Assembly (NCBI GenBank): GCA_037447655.1
Contig: JBBHKE010003537.1
Location: forward strand, 39,144 to 103,143
DNA length: 64,000 bases
DNA from: Zygnema cylindricum
Taxonomy: Eukaryota; Streptophyta; Zygnematophyceae; Zygnematales; Zygnemataceae
Direction: 5' to 3'
Shown here: piece by piece, positions 43,521 through 54,849 of the stretch
Layout: each line of letters opens with the position of its first letter
Position numbering within the stretch: the first letter of the stretch is position 1
Program-made: the position numbers and the translations under genes
The notes under the pieces: generated by a model
The model's database searches: none
What the model saw: the letters and a program-made list of their open reading frames with translations, nothing else
What the model was told of the DNA's origin: nothing

Positions 43521-44764
43521 ACAAATTTTTGGAGCCGTGGCACGTTGGATAAGGAACATACGTGTCAAGGTGGCAACCAACGGAAATAAAAAAAAATCTC
43601 ACACGATATACGCATTCAAAAATCCAACAAAAAATACAAACGAAATGTCGTAACGCACTTTCGTCACGCTATTTTTGTTAGCACCCATTAGTCACATTAT
43701 TTCTGGCAGCGCTCATTCGTCACGCGCAAAAACAGGAACCCTAAAAAAATTAGGTATCAGCAAAGAGTACAAAAGTTGTGTGACACTATGACCTGGTACG
43801 CACATACATGGTTTGCAAATGAAGATTTTTGGTCGATGATAAAATCATTGAAAACTCACGTGGTACCACTAAATTATTAACACGTGGATTACAAACTCTC
43901 CTCAATGGAACTTTGTTCAAATTCTAGCATTCTGTAATGTTGGCCATACAATTACAGAATGTCCTAATGGAACTTCACCCTTACACGCACAAAGGAGTAT
44001 TTGTGTACGGACGTCACGAAAGTACAGTATGGGTTTCAAACAAGCCTCAACACGTTGGGGGACCTTCGGCACCTCTTGGGATCGGGCATGTGAAACAGGG
44101 TTTTTTTTTTACGGTTGTTATTTTCATAAAAAAAAAGCAGGTAAAATAAACCCTAAACATACGGTCATGCAAAGAATACGCGCGACATAGGCGCCTTCGA
44201 CAACCCTGTGGGGCCAAAAAGTAAGTTGCAAGATCTAGTATTGTATAATACTTTGCACCTTTTACAATGTTGAACGCTGCCGATTTCCCGCTTTGACGAT
44301 TTCCCATGTGTATGCCATACCGTCATGGTGAATTTTTTGATTCAGTTATTTTTCTTCCTCGCACGAGTGAACAACATTCGAAAACCTACTCTTTCACGTG
44401 TGAATAGTTCACACATCTTCGCGCAAAGTTCTCGAAAGTGTGAACTCACAGTACAGTATTTGTACGGACTACTGAATTGTTCATGTAAGAACAACTTACT
44501 GTTCGATTGGCACAAAACAACACGATTTGGTGCAAAACTTGACCATATTTTTTTGTATTTTTTAGACGTTTTTAGGTGTTGGAATCTAATTGGTTTGCGG
44601 GTATTTTTTTTCTTTAAAAATAATGTGTGGCATGGGAATTGAAACAAATCGGCATAATTGTCCTATTCGAACGGATTTCGACTTTTTTTCCGAAAACTAC
44701 GTAGTATTCGTTGCTTTCATACCGTTTGTTAGTTTTCGTTGTACAACATACGAAAACGTATGGA

Positions 44765-45280
44765 AACCGTCCCCTTAACCCTAAAAAATCCTTAAAAAAT
44801 CCTAAGATTATACGAAAAACATACTGAAATGTACGTCGTTGTACGACATGTGTACCCTAAAAAATTTAGGAGTACGAATAATGTAAGGCAGTTGTACTGT
44901 AATTTACCGGAATGTATGAAATGCACGGGAAGTACCCTAAACACCCTAAAATCCCCCCATTACTAACCCTAAAAGTACTGAAATATACGGACGCCGTACG
45001 TAGATGTACGAAAAAAATGTAAGTCCGTATACTGACATATACGAAAAAGTACGAAAATGTACCCTAAAAATCTCAAAATAATAACCGTCAAAAGTTTGAA
45101 AAAATACGGATACTGTACGTAAATGTACGAATAATAGTTGGTTGTTTAACATAAATATTTGAGAACGCACGAGAATGAACCCTAAAACTCCTCAAACCCC
45201 CTAAAAGTACTGAAATGTACGATAACAGTACGCAAATGTACGAAAATGTACGAAAATGTACGGTTACATAGTCAGGTACG
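44765..45280. repeat. Degenerate tandem repeats led by CCCTAAA
   Basis: Five consecutive segments of about 80-128 bp each begin with ACCCTAAA (near 44780, 44853, 44933, 45061 and 45180) and continue with actgaaatgtacg, then gtacgtaaatgtacgaaaa. The units are diverged but keep this word order. Confidence 0.65.
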
Positions 45281-46040
45281 CATTTAATAACATTTTTTTC
45301 ATCGTTAAATGCGTATCGTGCGTCATATTCGCGCGTTCGTTTCGTGCCTATTATGCGCACGGGACAACTATGTTTTTAACCTATTAATGTACAAAATGGT
45401 ACAGAAATGAACGGTCCGTACGCCGTACTATTTAAAACGTCACTGTATTACAGTTATTGACCCTAATATGAAAGTACCTCAAATAACGTTAAAAAAAAAT
45501 TATAATTATTAACTCTATTTAAAAATTTGGGTAAAAATTTGGGGGCACCGAATTAGCGTTATTAACGCTAATAGCGATTCACGTTGTACTTTAAGACGCA
45601 TTTACATCGAAACAAAACGCTTCTCGTTCCGCAGTTTTATGTAAATGTATGTGCCCCTATAACCATTTAGCAAACAGATATCGTTGTAACAATCATGACT
45701 CTCCATTTGGGGATAAAATAACAATAACAACAAAGAAAAATAAAAATAAATAGACTGACAACATTTATAAGTCCCTGCTCTAAAACTTAAATAAGAAAAA
45801 AACTGAGTCTAACCTTAGAAAAGGTAAAAATGTTTAGACTTCTAGTAAACATTTTATTATTTTGGGACTGTCAGTTTAAACCCAAGGGGTTACAAGCATA
45901 GCGTTTGCACACGTTTTAGCACTTTTCATCTTGGTATAAATACTTTGTACAAGACAACCGAAAAACATTTTTCATTTTTTCCTTTTCTCGAGAATCCTTT
46001 ATCCTTTTCATGAGGCTCTTTTCTCCGCTCGTGCACTCCT

Positions 46041-46919
46041 TGTTGTCTTTTTGGAAAGCTTTCAGTCTCAGAGCAGCGCAGCTGCTATACAACAGAGCAG
46101 CGCAGCTGCTATACAACAGAGCAGCGCAGCTGCTATACAGCAGAGCAACTGCTATACAGCAGAGCAGCTGCTATACAGCAGAGCAGCGCAGCAGCAGAAC
46201 AGCGCAGCAGCGAAGCTGCAACACAGACAGGACAAGGGGTGCTATATAGCAGAGCAGCTACTATACAGCAGAGCAGTGCAGCAGCAGAGCAGCTACTATA
46301 CAGCAGAGCAGTGCAGTAGCAGAGCAGCGCAGCAACAGAGCAGCGCAGCAGCGAAGTTGCAACACAGACAGGACAAGGCAACCACGATTATATTTGATAT
46401 TGTCCGTATGGACAACGCAACGTCTGATATTCTTAATGTGATTCTGTACAGGATAGAGCAACTGCGATAGATACGATTCTAGTTAGCTTAGTGATAGCTT
46501 AGTGGTAGCTTAGTGATAGCTCAATGGTAGCTTAACAGATTAGTGGTAGCTTGGTGGTTTGATGTACCTCTCAAATACACTGGTGTTGCCAGTTCAACAC
46601 AAGTCTAAGACTTAGGACTCATAATATATTATGTATCCAGACTTCTTAGTAGTAAAACTGCAAACAGTTTTTGGGAAACTTCTGAGTATTATATCTTGAG
46701 TGTTGTCGGGTCAATTGTGCTATAACTTTGGGAGTTATTAGTGTTTATTCTACTCTATATTCTGATAGAGTTTTGTGAGGTTCGAATGCTTGTATAAGAA
46801 GTGGTGAGCACTTAAGAACAGCTGTTTGGTAGGATTCTTGATAGCTTCTAAGAGTGTATCATGTCTACTTCTAATACTACTGCTGCTCCTCCACCTGCAC
46901 CGGTGGTTGTAGAACAACA
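46041..46919 (+). repeat. Solo copia LTR K (879 bp), family of element J
   Basis: It starts TGTTGTCTTTTTGG and ends GAACAACA. CTCCT precedes it (46036-46040) and follows it (46920-46924), a perfect 5-bp target duplication. It aligns with both LTRs of J. The last 59 bp (46861-46919) are ATG plus the gag N-terminal codons (MSTSNTTAAPPPAPVVVEQ), although no gag body follows. It therefore proves independently that the gag start belongs to the LTR. Confidence 0.93.
46071..46380 (+). repeat. CAGCTG tandem repeats in LTR K
   Basis: Three copies of the 24-bp unit (CAGAGCAGCGCAGCTGCTAT plus ACAA) are followed by 19-bp variants and (GCA)-rich runs. A larger duplication repeats the gaagctgcaacacagacagg block. 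The array is longer than in the LTRs of J (52391-52588 and 57475-57690). Confidence 0.88.
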
Positions 46920-46924
46920 CTCCT

Positions 46925-47760
46925 ACTGCTTGATGCCCGAAACAAGTGCCACCTTTTCCATCTCTTATTGCTTATAATTACTTCCATTTACAACAATGCA
47001 TATCCGAGCAATTGGCAACGGGTGAATTCAATAATATATTAAACGCGCTACCTTCTACTCAATCGCGTGCTCGTTTACGTTCGTGATTTGGGCCAGGGGC
47101 TAGTGCGTGGTTACAAGCCACACCCTTCGTTTGGGTTTGCCTCACACCCCACTTCTTGGGCGCCCCAACTATATCTACAACCCACTAATTGACTATGACG
47201 ACATTCATTTACTTCGTTGCTCACGCGCTGATGAACGTACAGTCGCACACGATGTGGTTCGTGATGCAATTGCTGCTATTGGTGTCGAAGCACGCTACCA
47301 AGTGAAGCGAGAAGTTTCTTACATCCACCCTCGTCGCTCCCAATCAAGTGGTCTCTAAAGTCCTTGTGTTAACTTGGTTTTCCTCCATGGGACTGGGCGG
47401 ACCTTATGCCATATTGTCCTCGCGAATTCGAATGGGACCTATGTTTCTTCTTGCTTGGCAATGTATACGGGCGTGGCGGCTCAAGATGCAACGAGATTAT
47501 GCTCACCGATACGCGACAGACCAGTTTTTCCCATTTGCGACATAAATATTCAGCTCTTTGGATAAGTATTTCGATAATTTCCTACGCAATTGTGCTAATA
47601 AATATTTTAAATTTAGGGGTCTAGGGAGTCCTCCTTTGAGCCTTCTCGTTGCTTCTACCGACATTATGTATAAGTTGCCCTTCAACGAGTGCAAGCCGAT
47701 GCCCTTCTACGCCGAAGCACGATGGCGGATGACATGCGAGGTCCCATAGACCTTCCAACA
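46925..47760 (+). pseudogene. Broken tail of a non-LTR-type reverse transcriptase protein
   Basis: Reading through frame breaks gives the C-terminal pattern often found in plant and algal RNA-directed DNA polymerase-type proteins: LPSTQSRARLRS, a stop, FGPGASAWLQATPF (47045-47130), then HLLRCSRADERTVAHDVVRD and IGVEARYQVKREVSYIHP (47205-47330). LANSNGTYVSSCLAMYTGVA, AQDATR and RGLGSPPLSLLVAST (47620-47660) follow. The CX2H/HD region resembles a zinc-finger or nuclease-like module of that family. At least three frameshifts and one stop make it dead. The polymerase part itself is not seen. The solo LTR K inserted at its left edge. The family assignment is from remembered motif patterns. Confidence 0.55.
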
Positions 47761-48721
47761 AGGGATCCAATCCACATCCACGATCTTTAAGGGTGTGGAA
47801 TATAGGTTTTTAGGGTTGTGTGGCGTCATATGGAGTAGGTTTTCCCTTTCTGTCTAGTTATCTCTGGTGGTTTTGTTTAGTCTTTCCAATTACTCTAGTT
47901 ACCTTTGGCTTTCTCATTCGGTTGCTTTTCTTTATCACCTTTGCCTTTTGTATTCTTCAACTTTTATTTTCCTTTTTGTTACCCCCTTTTTACCTCAATG
48001 GTTTTTTATCGCACTTTATGTAATAAAGTTTCTCACCTCTTTGTACAGTCATCAAAATTATTTTTCGTAATTGATTAATAGTTTAGCTACATTTAGTATG
48101 CTAGTACTATTATTTGTCATTTGGACCGAGTGAATATTTAATAGCGTAGATAAACTATTATTGGAAAAAAACAAAAAGTGTTTGTAACTATATTTTGGGT
48201 TCAATCGCCTAACTTCAACAAAACATTATCTATAATTTAGTAATTTATACTTCTAACTAGTGTTGGGTATCGATGACCTTTTGCTGATATTCGATATATA
48301 CATTGAATTTCATGTACCCGATATTCGATATATCGCTTCGATATATCGAAAATCAAAATATCGCAATATATCGCCGATATATCAATGCATTAAAAAACTA
48401 AAAAAAAAAAATTCACAGGTCTCCAAAGTCACGTGCCTTCGGACAAGGTGACCGTAAAATATTTGCCGAAAAGAAATACGGTTTTTTCCTTAAAGTCAGC
48501 AGAGTGAAGGAGATCTTTGAGGTACATTGATGCCGTACACTTGCGAAGTACACGTACATAATAAGCAAGTACGGATTTCCATACGAAAATGGTCGGTTTT
48601 CAAATCTTTGACGATTTTAAAGATTTGATCGTCAACTTACAAGGAACCACTCAAATCAAAACACGTATGTAAAAACTTGTTTACATACGATACGCGATGT
48701 AACTGAGGCCTCTGTATTACA
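47761..48721. other. Non-coding DNA before the satellite
   Basis: No gene is supported. Bases 47820-48030 are T-rich. Bases 48285-48385 hold a cluster of CGATATATCG and TTCGATAT words. Bases 48490-48710 are again rich in GTAC-type words and a short repeat of tttgacgattttaaagatttg. The satellite begins at about 48722. Confidence 0.6.
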
Positions 48722-51700
48722 TAAATTAAACAAACAGTTAGCGATAACTAGAATTGTTACCTAAATTACACAAACACTTAGCGATAACAAGAATTGTTAC
48801 CTAAATCACACAAACAGTTAGCGATAACAAGAATTGTTACCTAATTACACAAAGAGTTAGCGATAACATGAATTGTTTCCTAACTTTAACAAACAGTTAG
48901 GGATAACAAAAATTGTTACCTAAATTAAAAAAATGTTAGCGATATCAATAAATGTTACCTAACTTACAAAAACTATTAGCGATAACAAGAATTGTTACCT
49001 AAATTACACAAACAGTTAGCGATAACAAGAATTGTTACCTAAATTTCACAAACACTTAGCAATAACGAGAATTGTTCCCTAAAACACACAAACAAGTAGG
49101 GATAATAAGAATTGTTACCTAAATTACACAATAAGTTAGCTATAACTAGAATTGTTACCTAAATTACACAAACACTTAGCGCTAACAGGAATTGTTTTCT
49201 AACTAACACAAATTGTTAGAGCTAATATGAATTGTTATCTAACTTACACAAACTCTTAGCGATAACAAGAATTGTTAACTAAATTACACGAAAATTAGCG
49301 ATTACAAGAATTATTACCTTTGTTACACAAACAATTAGCGATAACAAGAATTTTTACCTAAATTAAACAAACAGTTAGCGATAACTAGAATTGTTACCTA
49401 AATTACACAAACACTTAGCGATAACAAGAATTGTTACCTAAATCACACAAACAGTTAGCGATAACAAAAATTGTTACCTAATTACACAAAGAGTTATCGA
49501 TAACATGAATTGTTACCTAACTTTAACAAACAGTTAGCAATAACAAGAATTGTTACCTAAATTTAAAAACTGTTAGCGATATACATAATTGTTACCTAAC
49601 TTACAAAAACTATTAGCGATAACAAGAATTATTACCTAAATTACACAAACAGTTAGCGATAACAAGAATTGTTACTAAATTTCACAAACACTTAGCAATA
49701 ACGAGAATTGTTACCTAAAACACACAAACAGTTAGCGATAATAAGAATTGTTACCTAAATTACACAAAAAGTTAGCTATAACTAGAATTGTTACCTAAAT
49801 TACACAAACAGTTAGCGCTAACAGGAATTGTTTTCTAACTTACACAAATTGTTAGAGCTAACATGAATTGTTTTCTAACTTACACAAACTCTTAGCGATA
49901 ACAAGAATTGTTACCTAAATTTCACAAACAATTAGCGATAACAAGAATTGTTACCTTAATATCACAAACAATTAGGGATAACAAGAATTGTTACCTAATT
50001 ACACAAACACTTAGCGATAATAGGAATTGTTATCTAAATTACAGAATCAATTAGCAATAATAAGAATTGTTACCTAAATGACACAAACAATTAGCGATAA
50101 CAAGAATTGTTACTAAATTTTACAAACAGTTAGCGATAACAAGAATTGTTACCTAAATTAAAAAAATGTTAGCGATATAAATAAATGTTACCTAACTTAC
50201 AAAAACTATTAGCGATAACAAGAATTATTACCTAAATTACACAAACAGTTAGCGATAACAAGAATTGTTACCTAAATTTCACAAACACTTAGCAATAACG
50301 AGAATTGTTACCTAAAACACACAAACAGTTAGGGATAATAAGAATTGTTACCTAAATTACACAAAAAGTTAGCTATAACTAGAATTGTTACCTAAATTAC
50401 ACAAACAGTTAGCGCTAACAGGAATTGTTTTCTAACTTACACAAATTGTTAGAGCTAACATGAATTGTTTTCTAACTTACACAAACTCTTAGCGATAACA
50501 AGAATTGTTACCTAAATTTCACAAACAATTAGCGATAACAAGAATTGTTACCTTAATATCACAAACAATTAGGGATAACAAGAATTGTTACCTAATTACA
50601 CAAACACTTAGCGATAATAGGAATTGTTATCTAAATTACAGAATCAATTAGCAATAATAAGAATTGTTACCTAAATGACACAAACAATTAGCGATAACAA
50701 GAATTGTTACTAAATTTTACAAACAGTTAGCGATAATAGGAATTGTTATCTAAATGACAAAAACAATTAGCGATAACAAGAATTGCTATATAAATTACAC
50801 AAAAAATTAGCATTCCAAGAATTTTTACCTTAATTACACTAACAATTAGCGATAACAAGAATTTTTACCTAAATTAAACAAACAAGAATGATAACTGGGG
50901 ACCATTCAAATTACACAAACACCGTCGATATGCTAATCATAACCCAAATCAAAAAAATACCTGAATGCTAACTGTTACCCACCACATAAACAACATGATA
51001 CCAGGAAGTATTAAATTACACAAATATAATGCTAATTGGTACTCAATGAACAAATAACTAATGATAACAGAACTGACCTAATTAAACAAACTGTTAGCGA
51101 TATCAATAATTGTTACCTTACTTACAAAAACTGTTATCGAAAGCAAGAATTGTTACCTAAATTACACAAACAGTTAGCGATAACGAGAATTGTTTCCTAA
51201 ATTACACAAACAATTAGCGATAACAAGAATTGTTACCTAATGACACAAACAGTTAGCGATAACAGGAATTGTTATCTAAATTACACAAACAATTAGCGAT
51301 AACAAGAATTGTTACCTAAATTACACAAACAATTAGCGATAACAAGAATTGTTACCTAAATTACACAAACATATAGCGATAACAAGAATTGTCACCTAAA
51401 TTACATAAACAATTAGCGATAAGAAGAATTGTTACCTAAATCACAAACACTTAGCGATAACTAGAATTGTTACCTAAAACACACAAACAGTTAGCGCTAA
51501 CAGGAGTTGTTATCTAACTTACACAAATTGTTAGAGCTAACATAAATTGTTATCTAACTTACACAAACTCTTAGCGATAACAAGAATTGTTACCTAAATT
51601 TCACAAACAATTATCGATAACAAGAATTGTTACCTTAATAACACAAACAATTAGCAATAACAAGAATTATTACCAAAATTACACAAACAATTAGCGATAC

Positions 51701-52360
51701 CAAGAATTGTTACCTAAATTACACAAACAGTTAGCAATAACAAGAATTGTTATTTAAATAACACAAAAAATTAGCGATAACAAGAATTGTTCCATAAATT
51801 ACACAAAAAATTAGCGATTACAAGAATTAATACCTTAATTACACAAACAATTAGCGATAACAACAATTTTTACCTAAATTAAACAAACAGTTAGCGATAT
51901 CTAGAATTGTTACCTTATTTACACAAATACTTAGCAATAACAAGAATTGTTACCTAAATCACACAAATAGTTAGCCATAACAAGATTTTTTACCTAATTA
52001 CACAAACAGTTAGCGATAACACAAATTTTTATCTAAATTACACAAACAATTAGCGATAACAAAAATTGTTACCTAAATTAAACAAATAGTTATCGATAAC
52101 AAGAATTGTTACCTAAATTATAGAAACATATAGCGATAACAAGAATTGTCACCTAAATTACACAAACAGTTAGCGATAACAAGAATTGTTACCTAAATTT
52201 CACAAACACTTAGCGATAACGAGAATTGTTACCTAAATCACACAAACAGTTAGGGATAACAAGAATTGTTACCTAAACTACACAAAAAGTTAGCGATAAC
52301 TAAAATTGTTACCTATATTACACAAACAGTTAGCCCTAACAAGATTTGTTATGTAACTTA
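48722..52360. repeat. 40-bp satellite array, left block
   Basis: About 90 copies of a 40-bp unit are present, consensus ACACAAACAGTTAGCGATAA followed by CAAGAATTGTTACCTAAATT. Unit lengths vary by 1-3 bp. Within each unit TTAG-CGA-TAAC and GTTA-C-CTAA form an imperfect inverted repeat around AAGAATT. Variant units recur at 636-638 and 596-597 bp, so higher-order repeats exist. About 200 bp (50880-51075) are very diverged. Copia J interrupts the array at 52360. Confidence 0.95.
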
Positions 52361-53127
52361 TGTTGTCTTTTTGGAAAACTTTCAGTCTCAGAGCAACGCA
52401 GCTGCTTTACAGACAAAGCAGCGCAGCTGCTATACAGACAAAGCAGCGCAGCTGCTATACAAGAGAGCAGGGCAGCTGCTATACAGCAGCGCAGCTGCTA
52501 TACAGCAAAGTAGCCGCTATTCAGCAGAGCAGCTGCTATACAACAGAGCAGCGTAGCAGCGAAGTTGCAACACAGACAGGACAAGGCAACCACGATTATA
52601 TTTGATATTGTCCGTATGGACAACGCAACGTCTGATATTCTTAATGTGATTCTGTACAGGATAGAGCAACTGCGATAGATACGATTCTAGTTAGCTTAGT
52701 GATAGCTTAGTGGTAGCTTAGTGATAGCTCAATGGTAGCTTAACAGATTAGTGGTAGCTTGGTGGTTTGATGTACCTCTCAAATACACTGGTGTTGCCAG
52801 TTCAACACAAGTCTAAGACTTAGGACTCATAATATATTATGTATCCAGACTTCTTAGTAGTAAAACTGCAAACAGTTTTTGGGAAACTTCTGAGTATTAT
52901 ATCTTGAGTGTTGTCGGGTCAATTGTGCTATAACTTTGGGAGTTATTAGTGTTTATTCTACTCTATATTCTGATAGAGTTTTGTGAGGTTTGGATGCTTG
53001 TATAAGAAGTGGTGAGCACTTAAGAACAGCTGTTTGGTAGGATTTTTAATAGCTTCTGAGACTGCATCATGTCTACTTCTACTACTACTGCTGCTCCTCC
53101 ACCTGCACCGGTGGTTGTAGAACAACA
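52361..53127 (+). repeat. Element J 5' LTR (767 bp)
   Basis: It begins TGTTGTCTTTTTGG and ends GAACAACA. It contains CAGCTG repeats (52391-52588), five TAGCTTAGTGGTAGC-type words (52690-52765) and the gag ATG at 53069. Compared with the 3' LTR it is very similar outside the repeat array. Confidence 0.93.
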
Positions 53128-53908
53128 CGTTATGGGCTTGTCATCAAGAATTCCTATCTTTTTTGGGGATAAGTATGTTTACTGGGCGGATATGGTGGAA
53201 ACAAATTTTGAAAATGTCAATCTTTTAGATATATTGGATGGTTCGCTGGATGAATCTGATCCGTCATGGTCTAAAAAAAATACGCAAGCTCGGTCTATTC
53301 TGAAATTTTGTATATCTGAGGACTTAGCTATGTCTCGGATAAAGATGAAAAAAGGAATTAATATATGGAAATATTTTAAAAGTGATTATGAAAAGGCCAA
53401 TGTCCAGGAAAAGCTTCTATTGGCTGGAAAAATTTGGGACTATAAGTACACTGGCAATACAATTGCAGAATATTCTAACAAATTTCGTATCCTTATAGAT
53501 GCACATGCTTGTGCATATGGGGTGTTTCCTCCTTTTCAATAGGCAGCATTGCTCATGAGGGGTCTCCCTCGTAGTATGAAAGGAGCATCTGACATACTCA
53601 AACAAAAAGATAAAGCTAGCTGGAATTTACAGTTAGCCATCAATATTTTACTAGAGGAGGAAGCTACATCTAATATTCTCAATGTTGAGCAAGTAGAAGC
53701 TTTTAATTCACACTTTGAGAGAAAAGGACAGTTTAATCAGCAAAGAAATCAGTATAATCAGTTCACACATTTTAATCAAGGTGGAAATAGACAATCCAAC
53801 AATGCATGCTTTTATTGTAGTGAAAGAGGTGATAGATACAAATTTTGTCCTAAACTTAAAAAAGCTAACGATATTGGTTTATACCGGCCGGGATGGCAAC
53901 AAAGCTAG
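53069..53908 (+). pseudogene. Element J gag, two stops
   Basis: Gag starts in the LTR at 53069 with MSTSTTTAAPPPAPVVVEQH, and continues VMGLSSRIPIFFGDKYVYWA across the LTR end and primer site. Downstream it reads EKANVQEKLLLAGKIWDYKY and LQLAINILLEEEATSNILNV. An in-frame TAG (53540-53542) interrupts after PFQ, and the frame ends at TAG 53906-53908 where element I has Gln. The zinc knuckle reads CFYCSERGDRYKFC: both Cys pairs are there but the His is Asp. The family has one continuous Gag-Pol frame, so these stops truncate the polyprotein. Confidence 0.88.
53128..53142 (+). other. Element J primer-binding site, half-tRNA type
   Basis: The bases after the LTR are CGTTATGGGCTTGTC. GTTATGGGC matches the complement of the initiator-Met tRNA anticodon arm. 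It is inside the gag frame (codons for VMGLS). The LTR end is fixed independently by the 3' LTR and by solo LTR K. Confidence 0.65.
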
Positions 53909-54849
53909 TTTTACAAAGACTTCACGGGGACTACACTTCGTGGAAATGCACTATTTTCGACTTCTTCGTCTCTCCAAGACGAGAATTTGACGGTTTCTAC
54001 AGAGGACAATACGGATCTATTCGCTATGGCGGCTGCAATAGAGGGCACGAAGGACCCCGGATGGATAATGGATACAGGAGCGTCAGCCCACATGTGGTGG
54101 AACAAGGCCATCTTCAAAAATCTGAAAGCAACGCCGGAGAAAAATATTTACTATGTTGTGGAATGAGTGTCCAAACTCGTGCTGTGGGTGATGTGTCCTT
54201 ACTAGTTGATATAGAAGGAAAAGCAATTGAAAGAACTCTTCACAATGTCTTATTTGTGCCTGACTTTAAGAAAAATCTGTTTTCTACGTTGTTGGTAGAG
54301 AGCAAAGGCTTTGAGGTTAATTTGAAAAATGGTCGGCAAGTTGTTAGCAAAAATGGCAAGGTTGCGGTTACAGGTACTAGAGATAGTAGCAAGATGTATC
54401 GCATGGATATAGCTTATACCAAAGAGAATGATGTTTTGTACTCCGGTGTTTTACACTCAGATGAGTTGTGGCATAAAAGATTAGGCCATGTTAATTATGA
54501 TAGTTTGAGGAAAATGGTCATTGCTGGAAAAATAGAGGGTGTATCAATCACAGATGGGCCCGTCAAAACTTGCGATGGTTGCGCTTTAGGCAAAATCCAC
54601 AAATTGCCATTTCCTAAGGAATCTGAGCATCGGTCAACGAAACTTTTACAACAAATTCATTCGGATATCTTTGGTCCGGTGAAGGTTCCATCTGCCGGAG
54701 GGATGAAATATATGGTCACCTTCATAGATGATTTCTCCAGGTTTACAAAAGTTTACTTCATGAAGGAGAAGAGTGAAGTGTTTGGTCACTTCAAACACTA
54801 TAAAGCATGGGCTGAAAAACTTGATAATACATCTATTTTACAGCTCTGA
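53909..54849 (+). pseudogene. Element J protease and integrase start
   Basis: The protease active site (GWIMDTGASAHMWWNKA, about 54060-54110) lies in a different frame from the following block, so one frameshift occurs before about 54150. From there GMSVQTRAVGDVSLLVDIEG, VESKGFEVNLKNGRQVVSKN and ELWHKRLGHVNYDSLRKM lead into CDGCALGKIHKLPF, an HHCC-type zinc region. The first integrase block FIDDFSRFTKVYFMKEKSEV is intact. A TGA at 54847-54849 stands where Arg is expected just before SDNGGEY. Confidence 0.88.

Larger units (their letters stand above)
42151..46040. other. GTAC-rich non-coding region
   Basis: I see no gene, RNA or element with support in this stretch. It is unusually rich in GTAC and ACGTAC-type words (tgtacg, gtacgga), especially at 42340-42550, 42890-42980 and 44750-45430. 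The minus-strand telo-box-like ACCCTAAA (42152-42159) lies upstream of the small minus-strand reading frame and could belong to its promoter. Short open frames of 60-105 codons are at chance level. It includes the palindrome at 43497-43520 and the CCCTAAA-led repeats described separately. Confidence 0.6.

Noticed and set aside
44765-45280. A true telomere or telomere-fusion array.
   Set aside because: CCCTAAA occurs once or twice per unit of roughly 100 bp, not as a head-to-tail heptamer array.
46051-46470. Open frame of Gln, Ser and Ala repeats in LTR K, and similar ones at 52360-52605 and 57378-57644.
   Set aside because: They come from the CAGCTG/GCA tandem repeats of the LTR and have no independent start context or conservation in frame.
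47820-48070. Hydrophobic short frames that look like membrane proteins.
   Set aside because: T-rich DNA encodes Phe and Leu in all plus frames; length and context are at chance level.
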